A DNA stretch of 64,000 nt. Source: Podarcis raffonei (taxonomy: Eukaryota > Chordata > Lepidosauria > Squamata > Lacertidae). Below, piece after piece: positions 41,703 through 53,835 of the stretch; within the stretch, counting starts at the first letter, position 1, and each line of letters opens with the position of its first letter. The position numbers and the translations under genes were made by a program. Where the stretch lies: positions 10,476,001-10,540,000 of the forward strand of contig NC_070603.1 of assembly GCF_027172205.1 (NCBI RefSeq), given 5' to 3'. Below the pieces are notes generated by a model, which made no database searches, had not been told where the DNA came from, and was given only the letters and a program-made list of their open reading frames with translations.

Positions 41703-42500
41703 AGGACTGAATTTTGAGCCCCAATGGTTCGATTTCAATTCTGCAGTCCGGCCAGCTGGTCAGATGACTCACTGGCGGGAGGGGAGTAAAGTCCTCATCT
41801 GAAATTGCAAATCATTAGTGCAGTGATAAGATAAAGCCTTATCAGGCTTGAAGCACTTGGTATCACACAGCCAGACCTCTGCACTCAGACTGAGAGTTGG
41901 TGGGTTCTTAAGAGAGACATGTTTCCATGGCTTCTGATATCGAAGGTGCTCTTTCATCCATGCACCCCAAATTAAATTAAAGATTTTTAAAATTAAATTA
42001 AGAGGCACATTTAGGGCAGGTCCACACCATACATTAAATGCACAAGCACCATACATTAAATGCACAGGCATTAAATGCTCACATTTAAAGCATGTGGATC
42101 TGCTGCCCTTATTCTTTGGAGCTGGGGGGGGAAATCAATTTTAGAATGTACAAGTATGTGTATTGTTCATTTACAGCTTTAATTATCCCACCCCACCCCC
42201 CTTTTTAGCTTAAAGGTCTCTCAGAGCAACATACAAAATTGAGTTCTACAACAATCACTATCCTCGAGTTCACGATCTAAAAAGACATGGCACATGAGGA
42301 AAAAGGAATGGGGAGGGAGGAGGGAAAAGCAAGCACAAGCAGAAATTCTTAAGGTTACAGCTGATGTGTCAGGGGCGGTTCTGGCCATTTTGCCCTTGCT
42401 AAAGAGCAGTCTTCACCATAAAGTCCTTCTGCAAATTACAGCAAAGTAGAAATGCAATATTAAAATCAGTTAGAAGCATCCTCAGCGTATGGGAGAAGCT
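41703..42500. other. Sequence upstream of SOAT2, no gene seen
   Basis: It should contain the SOAT2 promoter, but no clear TATA or GC box was found close to the start codon. No coding exon recognised. Confidence 0.4.
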
Positions 42501-42721
42501 ATACAGTGGTACGTTGGGTTACATACGCTTCAGGTTACATACGCTTCAGGTTACAGACTCCGCTAACCCAGAAATAGTACCTCAGGTTGAGAACTTTGCT
42601 TCAGGATGAGAACAGAAATCGTGCTCCGGCGGCGTGCCGGCAGCGGGAGGCCCCATTAGCTAAAGTGGTGCTTCAGGTTAAGAACAGTTTCAGGTTAAGA
42701 ACGGACCTCCGGAATGAATTA

Positions 42722-43368
42722 CCGTATTTTTCACCCTATAGGACGCACTTTCCCCCTCCAAAAATGAAGGGGAAATGTGTGTGCGTCCTATGGGGCGAAT
42801 GCAGGCTTTCGCTGAAGCCTGGAGAGCGAGAGGGGTCGGTGCGCACCGACCCCTCTCACTCTCCAGGCTTCGCGGACCTCTCCGCAAGCAGCGGGAGCGC
42901 TCCTGCTGCTTGCGGAGAGTTGCCTGCATGCTGAAGCCTGCGCGCGCTGAGTTCAGCGTGTCCAGGCTTCGCGGACCTCTCCGCAAGCAGCGGGAGCGCT
43001 CCCGCTGCTTGCGGAGAGTTGCCTGCATGCTGAAGCCTGCACGCGCTGTGATCAGCGCGTCCAGGCTTCACAGACCTCTCAGCAAGCAGTGGGAGCGCTC
43101 CTGCTGCTTGCGGAGAGTTGCCTGCATGCTGAAGCCTGCCCTCGCTGAGCTCAGCGCGTCCAGGCTTCGCGGACCTCTCAGCAAGCAGCGGGAGCCAGCG
43201 CTGGGCTCCCACGGCTTGAAGAGAGCTGCCTGTTTGGGGGCTGGGGTCGGGGGAAGCTCGGGCCTCCCCCGCCCCAGCCCCGCGCCTGGGGGGAAAATAT
43301 TTTTTTCCCCTTTATTTCCCCCCCAAAAAACTTATGGGACGGTGCATCCTATAGGGCGAAAAATACGG
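42722..43368. mobile_element. TA-target MITE nested in MITE A, with internal tandem array
   Basis: CCGTATTTTTCACCC...GGGCGAAAAATACGG ends, TA flanks within MITE A. The interior is a 99-bp tandem array containing palindromes. Confidence 0.88.
42863..43200. repeat. 99-bp tandem array with perfect palindrome
   Basis: CCAGGCTT starts units at 42863, 42962, 43061 and 43160, exactly 99 bp apart. The second unit contains a perfect 42-bp palindrome at 42977-43018 centred on GAGCGCTC; other units have near-perfect versions. Confidence 0.95.
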
Positions 43369-43924
43369 TAAGTACTTAACCCGAGGTACCACTGTACAAT
43401 GATGAAGCTAAAAGGCAAAGCAGGAAGGTTTTTATTTGTTCTGAATTCACAACCGGCCTAGCAAAATCAAGCTGCCTTCTGACCTTTTGACCACTAGGTG
43501 GCAATAAAACCACAATATAGTCAAAATATTATTTCTTTTGTGGATCAAGGATTTCTATATAGAATACCTTTTATACTTTGGGACACAGATTCATATGAAC
43601 TGAGGGTTGCACAGAGCTGCATAAGCTTAGTTCTACTGGAAAAGTTTATTTTTTTCTTTATGAAGAGTGAGGTACAAATACGTATGTAAGTGTTTGGCTT
43701 GTGAGTCTCAACTCACTACTGAAATACTGGCGATAAGGGGTGACTGACTGCAGCAGAGGAGCTCATGTTTTCCGTACCAATCTACAGAGGAGGAGAATGT
43801 GTTGCCACAGTCCAGAGCCTGGGCTCCAGAAAGCCAGCCCATACTTCTAGCTGTTCAGTTATGTTTAAATGTATTTCACTGTGGATAGACAACAACTGGT
43901 TTATGCAGTTATCTTAAGGGATGT

Positions 43925-44045
43925 ATGACAGCAGGGATGGGGAGTCTGTGTGCCCTCCAGATTTGTTGGGCTATTGGCCATTGGCATGTTGGCTGGGGGC
44001 TGATGGGAGTTGGAGTCCAACTACATCTGGAGGAGCAGAGGTTTC
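43925..44045. mobile_element. Short inverted-repeat MITE
   Basis: CAGGGATGGGGAGTCTG and CTCCAGATTTGTTGG arm facing CCAACTACATCTGGAGG. Confidence 0.65.
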
Positions 44046-44155
44046 TTGCTGGTTGCACATGCTGACAGCGAAGACCGTTTTCTCTCTTTCCGCCATCCCG
44101 TCTTCCGCATTCTGCCCCTGCTATCTTCATCAAAGCACTCCCATTATAGATGTTG

Positions 44156-44484
44156 GGGGCGCGGGTGGCGCTGTGGGTTAAACCACAGAACCTAGGACTT
44201 GCCGATCAGAAGGTCGGCGGTTTGAATCCCCGCGACGGGGCGAGCTCCCGTTGCTCGGTCCCTGCTCCTGCCAACCTAGCAGTTCGAAAGCACGTCAAAG
44301 TGCAAGTAGATAAATAGGTACTGCTCCGGCGGGAAGGTAAAAGGCATTTCCGTGCGCTGCTCTGGTTCGCCATGCTGGTTAGTCATGCTGGCCACATGAC
44401 CCGGAAGCTGTATGCCGGCTCCCTCGGCCAATAAAGAGTCGGTCATGACTGCACCTAATGGTCAGGGGTCCCTTTACCTTTTTT
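44156..44484 (+). mobile_element. Sauria-type SINE, internally shortened
   Basis: GGGCGCGGGTGGCGCTG head and CCTTTACC tail. It lacks the GCGAGATGAGCGCCGCAACC segment. Confidence 0.88.
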
Positions 44485-44999
44485 GATGTTAGCTGTTTTT
44501 ATATAGGCAATGGTTGACGATCAATTAAATAGATAAGAATTTGCTACCCTTTCATGACAACTCCAGATCAGCAGCCTGACACTTGCTGCGTAATGGCAGG
44601 ACTTTTTAAAACTACCCCATGGCTGTTTGCCATTACACCTAAGCTGCATTCACACCATAGATCTAAAGCACATTTAAAGCGCATGTCTCTCCCCACAGGT
44701 CTCTTAGGTTACCAGAGTGAAGTTCTGCCTATGCCTCTGTGTCTTTTGCCGCTATTTCCTGGTTCTTTGTTTACGGAAGTCTGTGGATTCTTCTGTGTTA
44801 AAAGCTAGCTCATATCTATAATAGTTCAGTTTGCGTTGGTAGCCAAATATATAATGTTATGTCATGTTTTCAGTCAAACATTTTCCTGTCTTTGGTGGAT
44901 GTGTGTGTGTCATTCTTTGAATATAACTTTGAAAAAATCCTCAGGCTTAGACATTGTTTTATAATAAACAGCACTGCTTGTGAATGGGGGAGGAAATTA

Positions 45000-45190
45000 A
45001 TTATCAGAGTATGACTGGGGAAACCAAGATTCAAATCCCCACTAAACCATAAAGCTCACTGGATAACCAGGGGCCAGTCTCTCTCTCTCTCCGCCTAAGC
45101 TACTACACAGGGTTGTTGTGCGCATGCAATGGGGATGGAGAACCATGTAGGCCATCCTGAGTTCCTTGGAGGAATGCTAGGATAGAAGTG
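45000..45190 (+). mobile_element. Diverged tRNA-derived SINE fragment
   Basis: B-box-like AGATTCAAATCCCC, AAGCTCACTGGATAACC and GAGTTCCTTGGAGGA-type body, as in 27582-27775. Confidence 0.6.
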
Positions 45191-45208
45191 GAATTCATAA
45201 TAGCAATA

Positions 45209-45450
45209 CAGTGGTACCTCAGGTTACATATGCTTCAGGTTACATACGCTTCAGGTTACACACTCCACTAACCCAGAAATAGTGCTTCAGGTTAAGAACT
45301 TTGCTTCAGGATAAGAACAGAAATCGGGCTCTGGCGGCGCGGCAGCAGCAGGAGGCCCCATTAGCTAAAGTGGTGCTTCAGGTTAAGAACAGTTTCAGGT
45401 TAAGAACGGACCTCCGGAATGAATTAAGTACATAACCAGAGGTACCACTG
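45209..45450 (+). mobile_element. MITE A, copy 7
   Basis: CAGTGGTACCTCAGG...CAGAGGTACCACTG, TA flanks. Confidence 0.88.
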
Positions 45451-45797
45451 TAATGCAAAATTTAGTCTTTGTTGCATGTACGTAAGTAGAATTCTCTGTG
45501 CTCTTGGAAGAAGAGGAGTTTTGTCTTTGTTCCTGCTTTTAAAAAGTTCATTCATTTCAATAAGTCTACTCTGGTTATGATTAACAATGCATGTCACTCT
45601 GGGTCGTATTCAGTGTAGCACAAAGTAGAGCTTTGTGCAAGTGGATCGATATCCACTTGTGCAATGAGACTTCCCCCCCTCCAACTCCCCCCCCCATCTG
45701 TCCTAGGTCTGTCCACAATGCTCCCGAGCAAATTTGGAGGGAGGAGAGCAGGGGGAAAGTCCATTGCACAAGCAGAAGTCCCTCACTTTTGCATTTA

Positions 45798-46300
45798 CAG
45801 TGGTACCTTGGTTCTCAAACACCTTGGTACTCAAACACCTTGGAACCCAAACACTGCAAACCCGGATGTAAGTGTTCCGGTTTGCAAACTTCTCTAGGAA
45901 GCTGAACATGCTCCGTTTTGAGTGTTACGCTACAGATTTGAGTGCCACACTTCCATTTTGAGTGTTACGCTGAGGTCTATCTGTTTTCATTATTTATTTT
46001 GCGTTTCTGTGGCTCTTTTTGTTTTGTTTTTGTGACTGTGTGGAACTCAGTTCAGCTACTGATTGTTTGATTGTGTGACTGCAGTACATTGTTTATTGCT
46101 TTCATTTTTATGGATCAATGGTCTCGTTAGATAGTAAAATTCATGTTAAATTGCTGTTTTAGGGGTTGTTTTTAAAAGTCTGGAATGGATTAATCCATTT
46201 TGCATTACTTTCTATGGGAAAGCGCGCCTTGGTTTTGGAACGCTTTGGTTTTGGAATGGACTTCCGGAACGGATTAAGTTTGAGAACCAAGGTACCACTG
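45798..46300. mobile_element. Tigger/pogo-like MITE, longer
   Basis: CAGTGGTACCTTGG...CCAAGGTACCACTG with TA flanks, 503 bp, with subterminal GTGTTCCGGTTTGC. No transposase. Confidence 0.82.
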
Positions 46301-46980
46301 TATTTAGTCGAATACTGCCCCCTAGTATTTTATTTTATCAGAGGGTTTTATAAATAATAGTTTCGGAAAGTTGACCAACTATGCATTGTCACTCCAAAGG
46401 TATTACAAAACTAATGAAAAGTCTGACATAAATTGTGTCGTATCAAATGTTTTTGTTTTCTGCACCCATATTTTGATGCATACTCATGATCATGATTTTT
46501 CCAAAAGAAAATAAACATGGTGTAGCGATGACCATTCTAAAATAAAATAGTGTTTATTACTCTGGTGAATTTTTACACTTTATTTCCTTGTGTGAACAGT
46601 TCTTGTAATTCTAGGTCCCATATATTTTTCGACTGCAGAAACAGTGGGAACTATTGATTCTTTCTGTATACATGCAGTAAATGTCCTAGGAGCTATCAGT
46701 AGTTCTAAAAGTAATTTATAGTGATTTTCTTATAGTCCCACTCAGAATAGCCTCTGGGTGGTATATCATTAAGTTATAGATTCATTGAAATCCATGGACT
46801 TAAATCCATTTATTTCAGTAAAGTAGATCTACTTTAAGTGGCACTGGCTGTCATCCTCTTCTTCAAATGTAATATGTAAGTAGTTGTTGTAGTAATTACA
46901 TTTAATATATCATGCCAGAAAAATGAAAGCTTAGGGTAATCCAACCTTATGTCTACTCCCATATAATCATGCCAGTAGTT
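46301..46980. other. No recognised feature
   Basis: A/T-rich intergenic sequence; nothing supportable seen. Confidence 0.4.
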
Positions 46981-46984
46981 CAGA

Positions 46985-47235
46985 TCAACAACTGTGCTCC
47001 TGCCCTTACAGGATATCAGATGGGCAGGATCAAATGCTCAGGCCTTTTCAGTGGTGGCACCAAGACTGTGGAATCCCCTCCTCTTGCCACTGAGAATTTT
47101 TAACATCCATTTAAGCGTTTTGACAGCCATTGAAAAGACATCTTGCTTCAGCAAACTTTTGGCTCTTGAGTTTTTCTCACTTATTGTTCCTGGCTTTTAA
47201 ATTTGTTGGTTCCAATTTGATTTCAAGCTGCTGCT
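46985..47235 (+). mobile_element. LINE RT-tail fragment (CR1/L2 group)
   Basis: Encodes AQAFSVVAPRLWNPL followed by a degenerate tail. A different, older subfamily than the 8.8 and 32 kb copies. Confidence 0.6.
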
Positions 47236-49036
47236 GACTTAAACTGTTCATTTTTTTATGATGATTGTTACTTCTCTTTTAACTTTTTACTGTTTGTAAT
47301 TCCGTTAAGCAGCATAATTAAAAAACACACAACACAAAAATCAAATAAAACTGAAGTGTAAATACGTACTTTTAAAACTACATTTTCCCCACTGGGAGCC
47401 TTAGCCTTGATGAGTAATTCTTTTCTGTTGCCAAGGGGCAGTGCTCCATCTGGCAATTAGTTTAAAACATGCGTCTCTTGTACTTACACAAGTTGAAAAC
47501 AGCAGCCATTCTCTCAAAACAAAATTCTAACACTTATCATCTAATTTAACACTTCATTTCTTCTCCCACTGAGAAAAGTCATCCATCTCTTTTTGCCTTA
47601 ATTCCCATTACAATCATATATATTCTAGATATATTTCCCTTCATTTGATACTTTTCCAAAAGGCGGCGGCAATTCAAATGTCGTTGAGGAGCTTAAACAA
47701 TTGTTTCAGAATTTAGAGAAGAGAAGATGCCAAAGATCATTTATAGTGGTGGGGATGAATAGTCGTAATCCCCCATCCAGCAATGTCATCTTGAAATCTG
47801 TCTTTGTATCTAATCAATTTTACCTCATAAAGCACATTCCCACCCCCACCCCAAAGAATCATGGGAACTGTAGTTTCCCCCCTCACACAGCTCCAGTTCC
47901 CAGCATGTTAACCAACTGCAGTTCCCACAATTTTGGGCGGGAAAATGTACCTTATAAAGTATGTCAGAGAGAACGAGGCCTAATTATAACACCACTGAAT
48001 GGACATTGATGAAGCATGTGACAGACCTGCCAGGGCTGGCTCTGCCATGTGGCAAAGTGAGGCAACTGCCTCAGGCGGTAGATGCTGAGGGACAATGAGT
48101 AGACAGAGCTTGCAGGGCGGGAACGCGCAGCCTAAGCTAGGTTGCTGCCCTCAGGTGCCAGAAGCTGTCCCATTGACAGTGCCGCCTTCAGATTTATTTA
48201 TTTAGTTTTATTTAGATTCATGCAGGTTACAACAGAAAGGCAAGTTAAATACAAAATAGGTTAGTGCTAAATAGGTTAGTGAGTTTCCACACAAAGAGTT
48301 TAGAACCTTTTAAAAACAACCACCCTATTGAATCTAAGATACATAATACAGCAGATGGTAAACTCCAACAAAAGATTCAATTAGATTCAACTAGACAGCT
48401 TTTGTAACTGGGATGGAGGGTGGGGGAGGCGCCATCTTGCCCTCTACCTCAGGCAGCAAAATACCTTGGGCTAGTTTCTCCTTCCTTCTCTCCACATGTG
48501 TGTTAATTAGCTGGCCAATGCCAAGGTAATGTCTTAAAGACTTGATGGTGCCACAAAACTCTTTTGTTGTGTTTGCTGCGAGAGACTTGCCACATGGCTA
48601 CCCCTCTTTTCATTGCTACAAAGCCAGGGAACTTTGTGTTACCACCTGCCCTGCTTTGTGAAGGGTGCCAGTTAAGAAGGGTCACTGTCAGTGTTCATCC
48701 TTTCTGCATTTCTTTTCCTCAGACCTTGTAGGATTTCTGTTTATCATCTCCACCCCTGCAGGGCCCATTATATGCATGTATACCAGCAGCTCTGCCAACG
48801 TTGTGCATCTGATGGACACCAGTTCAACAAAGCTCATACTGCCATCAATTTGTTAGCTTTTTAGGTGTCACAAGACTCTGGCAAGGCCCAGACACACACC
48901 ATGGCTATGTACACACTCTGCATCCAACACACTCCCACTTAGGGATGGCTGGATCTGCCCATTACACTTCTCTCTGTTTCTCATTTTGCAAGCAATTCCC
49001 CCGCATATATTGCACTTTTGTACGTTATCTTCACTG
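47236..49036. other. Intergenic, one dispersed repeat noted
   Basis: No exon seen. A block near 48025-48180 (CAGGGCTGGCTCTGCC, GGCAACTGCCTCAGGC) resembles 20885-20985, an unclassified dispersed repeat. Confidence 0.4.
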
Positions 49037-49049
49037 ATATATGCATTTG

Positions 49050-49258
49050 AGATTACATTTCCCCCTGATATTTGGGAAAGATGGAGGGCACAAGGAGAAG
49101 GGGACGACAGAGGACGAAATGGTTGGATGGTGTTCTCGAAGCCACAAACATGAGTCTGACCAGACCACGGGAGGCAGTGGAGGACAGGAGTGCCTGGCGT
49201 GCTCTGGTCCAGGGGGTCACGAAGAGTCGGACACGACTAAACGACTAAACAACAACAA
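49050..49258 (+). mobile_element. Bov-B LINE 3' end, very short
   Basis: About 195 bp of the Bov-B terminus, with perfect 13-bp duplications ATATATGCATTTG (49037-49049, 49259-49271). Around 13 bp of non-Bov-B sequence lies between the left duplication and the first Bov-B bases. Confidence 0.9.
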
Positions 49259-49673
49259 ATATATGCATTTGTGTAAACATTGGATGGTTGCCAAACTGGT
49301 TACACAGATTGGATGAGTGTGAATTTAAAAGGACGGGTATGTTTCGGTTCTCATATTGTTTTAGAAAATTCATAGATTTGACCTTAAGTGGCTCAAGGAG
49401 GATGTGATACAGCATCAGTGAGCGGCGCAGCTCACAGTATCTCCCATTTTTGCACTCTTGCGCTTCTTTCAAACACTTTTCTTTACCTCAACCTGCCCCC
49501 TCACACCATTTCCCCTCAGGTGCAGCCCCCCTTGTTTTTAGCCCATTCCTCCCCTTGGCTTTTTACCTCAGCATTTCCCGCTTCACTTGTTTTTGCCTCC
49601 ACATCTCTTGGGTCACTCATTCCTTTTTTCTCTCTAACTGCAGCCTTCGCCCCTATTTATACACAGTTATATT

Positions 49674-49917
49674 TATTAAGTTGTGGGTGAACATATCAGA
49701 CGACACAGCGATTCTTCAAACAGCTCTTGTTTATTCACAGGCCAGAACAGAACTGAACTGAAGGGTTCAGCCAGCCTGCTTATATAGAGCTCCAGTACAA
49801 CGCAACTGTAACAACTTTCTGTAACTATCCAATCCCTTATTTGCATGTGTGGACCTGAGTGAAAACTATCTATAGTATCCCCCTGCTGGCCCAGGGTGAG
49901 AACTTCAGTACATAACA
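49674..49917 (-). mobile_element. Solo LTR, family A, copy 3
   Basis: 244 bp, closely similar to the copy at 25198-25451, with perfect 5-bp duplications ATATT (49669-49673, 49918-49922). Non-coding. Confidence 0.9.
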
Positions 49918-50279
49918 ATATTTATAGGTCATGCTCTCTTTCCCCTTCACTTTTTACCTCAGCCTCACCCCCCCAAGCCAAGTCACCCCTCCCCCTGTCA
50001 ATCTCTCTTCTCTTGCATGGCAGTCTGTGCTGATGACATATGGTGGCTCTGCCTATGGGGGCCCTGTGTGCTGCCATGTGGCCCTGAAGCCCCTGATTGC
50101 TGCCTGCTGCGGAGCTTGCAAAATCCGGACCTAGCTGGGATGGGATTGTGGGGGGTACTGTGTGGAGGTGGGTGTTGTAAACAAAAATCTGCCCTTTCCC
50201 CTTATGGGGTATCTAAGAGCCCATATAGTGTCCTTACGTAGGCTCCCTATTGGTAGGAGAAAATAACAGAGGCCAATCA

Positions 50280-50900
50280 GAGAATATTGAGAAGCAAAGC
50301 AGCTAATAAGCCTGATCTTTATTGATCTGTTGCAACAGGGTCCTCACTCACCACACGCAGGAGGGAGGAGGAACCCAGAACAAAAGTGTGCCTGCCCTTA
50401 TACTGTATAGACATTTTAAATTCCCTCCCTGGAGTCCAAGACCACCCCCAGAAACATCATACATACATCACAGAAGGGGTGTAGCTCAAGACCCACCCCC
50501 CAGATACATCATACCTACATCACAGAAAGGGTGGTCTACAGCAGAAATCTGAGTGCTTTGTTTACCTCCTGTCTGCCAGGTTACCTGTTTAATGGTCACT
50601 TGATTGGACTGCCTGGGGAGCCTGGCCAGTCTTTTGTAATGATAAATACTTAGTTCCTGAGCCAGGTCACAGGCTCACACCCTATTCATATCTTAAATGT
50701 GCCCTTATGACAGGATTTGTGAAGGAAAAGACAATGGGGAGGCTTTTCCATTTTCCTTTGACCTTGCAGAGAAAACATTTGCTCAGTTTGGGATCAAAAA
50801 TGGTTTCAGGTCGATCTTCCTGCGCTGATCTATGTACGTGCTTGGTTGGTACACTTATGAACATTTAACATATATCTAAGACCTCAAAATTCCTATCACA
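50280..50900. repeat. Unclassified dispersed repeat, related to 35820-36360
   Basis: CCTGGGGAGCCTGGCCAGT, AGGTCACAGGCTCAC and GACAATGGGGAGGCTTTTCC recur in the same order near 35870-36220. An internal duplication of ATACATCATACCTACATCAC is present. Possibly an LTR, but ends are unclear. Confidence 0.5.
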
Positions 50901-51253
50901 GTGGGTATGGACATCGTTGCTGAGGGCCACTTGCGGCCCGCGGGCTGCATGTTGGACCACCCTGAACTAGCTGTAGCTGATTCACTCAGGGGTGGTGCGC
51001 CTCGTTGCGCCACTTGAGGTGATGCAGGAACATGCCTCCTCCTCATTGCCACCCCACTGCTGGTGCCTGCGTTGCACAGCAGCACCCACAAAGTGCTGGC
51101 AGCAGCTTCCGGAGAATTCTCGCCAGAAGTGAGGTGGGTGCTTCACCCTGCCTCATGAGGAGGCCCGGGCCTGGATTCCCTACTATGGAGAACATTTGTT
51201 ATGGAGGATGCTGAAATTCCTGAAAGATCAACTCAAGCAGGTCCTTCTCTCTG

Positions 51254-51630
51254 GTGGACTATGCAGAACTGGCAAAATTGGCACATAAACTACGGGACAA
51301 GGATAATTGTGACTTGAAAGATGAATGGGAACCTTTTACAAAGTATTTAAAGATGCAACAAAGTGAACTGGACTCCTTAGCAGGCTTTGAATAAACACTC
51401 ACAAACTTTTTATTGATAATAACCAGTCAGATAAATTAATACAATCTTGTAACATGCAGAGAATAGCATTTATAGAGAAACCAGAGATTGCAACTGAGGG
51501 AAGTCGGGGGGGGGACCGAGGGAAGTCGGGGGGGTGTTTTATGGGGGGAGAGTGGGGAAAGTGGGGGGGATTAAGGATGATATGTTTTAAGATATGTTTT
51601 GTTTAAATTCCTAATAAAAATATTTTTAAA
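51254..51630 (+). mobile_element. L1-type LINE 3' end with 19-bp target duplication
   Basis: It encodes an L1 C-terminus (VDYAELAKLAHKLRDK, EWEPFTKYLK, stop), a G-rich 3' UTR and AATAAAA/poly(A). The duplication AAGCAGGTCCTTCTCTCTG lies at 51235-51253 and 51631-51649. Confidence 0.92.
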
Positions 51631-51918
51631 AAGCAGGTCCTTCTCTCTGTGTGCAAAACTGGGAATACTACAAAACATATATTGAATATGTGCAGCAATT
51701 CATTACTTATTTTCCTCTCAAGTGAAACTGCACGTTAAGAAAAATCAGCTTTTTTTTTTACAATGTGGTGGAACTAGCAAAAGATGGACAACGTTAAGGG
51801 TCCATCAAGGGTCACCAGTTGGTCATCTGTCCTGTAGATCATGGATGGAGAGCCTGTGGAGGGCCATAGCCCCACTATATGGCATCTCCAAGTGCACCTT
51901 TTCATTTCTTTGAATATA

Positions 51919-52160
51919 CAGTGGTACCTCGGGTTACATACGCTTCAGGTTACATACGCTTCAGGTTACAGACTCCGCTAATCCAGAAATAGTGCTTCGG
52001 GTTAAGAACTTTGCTTCAGGATGAGAACAAAAATCGTGCTCCAGCAGCGCGGCAGCAGCAGGAGGCCCCATTAGCTAAAGTGGTGCTTCAGGTTAAAAAC
52101 AGTTTCAGGTTAAGAACGGACCTCCAGAACGAATTAAGTACTTAACCCGAGGAACCACTG
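51919..52160 (+). mobile_element. MITE A, copy 8
   Basis: CAGTGGTACCTCGGG...CGAGGAACCACTG, TA flanks. Confidence 0.88.
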
Positions 52161-52307
52161 TAAATGAGTGACTGCCATTCTCCACTGCGGGGAGAAGTAA
52201 AGCACTCAGAACTGTGTTGAGGCCCAAACCTGCTCTCAGTCACTCACACTAGGTAGTGTGACAGAGGCCTTGGTGGGATGAGTGTCCACTGTGTCTCTAT
52301 AGAAGTG

Positions 52308-52443
52308 TTTCCCAAACTTGGGTCTCCAGCTGTTTTTGGACTACAACTCCCATCATCCCAAGCTAGCAGGACCAGTGGTCAGAGATGATGGGAATTGTAG
52401 TTCAAAAACAGCTGGAGAACCAAAGTTTGGGAAGCACTGCTCT
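52308..52443. mobile_element. Near-perfect inverted-repeat MITE
   Basis: GTTTCCCAAACTT...CTCCAGCTGTTTTTG faces CAAAAACAGCTGGAG...AAGTTTGGGAAGC; hAT-like ends. Confidence 0.75.
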
Positions 52444-52499
52444 ATAGGCACAGAGTGCACAGGCTTTTGAAATATGCAGGAGTTCTTTGCAAATCTCTC

Positions 52500-52503
<4 letters not shown>

Positions 52504-52542
<39 letters not shown>

Positions 52543-52546
52543 CTCC

Positions 52547-52592
<46 letters not shown>
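52504..52592. repeat. Two adjacent (CA)n microsatellites
   Basis: CA tracts separated by CTCCTTA, about 18 and 22 units. Confidence 0.95.
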
Positions 52593-52596
<4 letters not shown>

Positions 52597-53587
52597 CTTC
52601 CATCCATCAAATTGATGGGCACTTTGCTAGCAACCTAATGATTAACCCTGTTGACTTTGCAGCCCTGTGATCTGAGAAGAGGAGGAGGAGATCCTTTGGT
52701 GGCAGGCAGTGCGGGGAGGAAGTAGGTGTGGCAGTCAGAAACTGCTGAGCGGCAAGCAGGACGGTGCAGAAGAGACAAACCATGGACAGCTCCTGCTGAG
52801 CTGGATCAACCTCCTTGCTCTTTTTGTTCTAACCCTGGGCTACGTTGGAGAAAAGGCTTGGGTGTGCGACTGCGAGAGCTGTGGGACGTCTCCCTGTTCA
52901 GGGGGTGAGTAGGAACCTGCCTTGGCATTTTATTCACAGTGCATGGCTCCCTCCCGGCCAACTTCATTCTTGCTTGCAAAGTAGGAGACTCTGCGGCTTT
53001 GCAGGGCTTTGCACACCAGGGCCTGATACCTCTGCCACCCCCCCCCCCCACCCCGCTGGCTGGCTAAATAGGAAATCTACATCCTTGAGACATTGTTTGT
53101 TTTCTGGGCAGGCATCCTATCTGTGTTATTACAAAAAGCAGCCCTCTCCCCTTCAGGGAGACGGCTTCTGTCTGTAGGAAATCCTCCTGTAAAGTCTGCC
53201 TTGTTCCTGATTTGGAGAGGAAATGTGCCGAAAAACTTATTCTAATCCCCACCCTTTACCCAATCTCCAATGCTTCTTGGGAGGCAATGCCAAGACAAAG
53301 ACATTTTCTTCTTTGTTTGCGGACACGGAAGTTTCAAAGAAAAACAAAACAAGAGTTGGCAGAGGAAGAAAAGAGGTGGAGAACACAGAAAGGTATATGT
53401 TGGGGGTGGGGACACACAGGGCAGCTCTTAGAACTGGACTGTGTTTCATTTACCCCAAAGAGGGGGTTTGAGGTTCAGGCTTGCCTGAAACTCTGCTCTT
53501 TAATTTTTATTGCATAGGTACAGACCGCAGTTGCATGGGGGGGCATGGTAAAAGCACTCTGCATGTTCCCAGAGACGCATTTTATGT

Positions 53588-53806
53588 GGGACGCGGGCGG
53601 CGCTGTGGGTTAAACCACAGAGCCTAGGACTTGCCGATCGGAAGGTTGGCAGTTCGAATCCCCGCAACGGGGTGAGCTCCCATTCCTCCGTCCCTGCTCC
53701 TGCCAACCTAGCAGTTTGAAAGCATGTCAAAGTGCAAGTAGATAAACTGGTACTGCTCCGGAGGGAAGGTAAACAGCGTTTCCGTGCGCTGCTCTGGTTC
53801 GCCAGA
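53588..53806 (+). mobile_element. Sauria-type SINE, 3'-truncated
   Basis: Head GGGACGCGGGCGGCG to CTCTGGTTCGCCAG, then ends abruptly. Loss of the tail is unusual for a retroposed SINE and suggests a later deletion or recombination. Confidence 0.88.
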
Positions 53807-53835
53807 GCAATTTCCCCTAAAATAACATTCTTTAA

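Larger units (their letters stand above)
42504..43394 (+). mobile_element. MITE A, copy 6, interrupted by the CCGTATTTTTC MITE
   Basis: MITE A with TA flanks; its GAATTAAGTACTTAACCC region is split by the element at 42722-43368, with TA duplicated. Confidence 0.9.

Noticed and set aside
42775-43371. 198-residue Arg/Leu-rich frame with repeating units
   Set aside because: It follows from the 99-bp tandem array (a multiple of three) inside a MITE; both strands are open for the same reason.
52709-52912. Hydrophobic stretch LLLSWINLLALFVLTLGYVG followed by clustered cysteines, like a secreted Cys-rich protein's first exon with a GTGAGT donor
   Set aside because: No ATG in frame before the hydrophobic part, a stop lies just upstream, and no second exon or family match was found.
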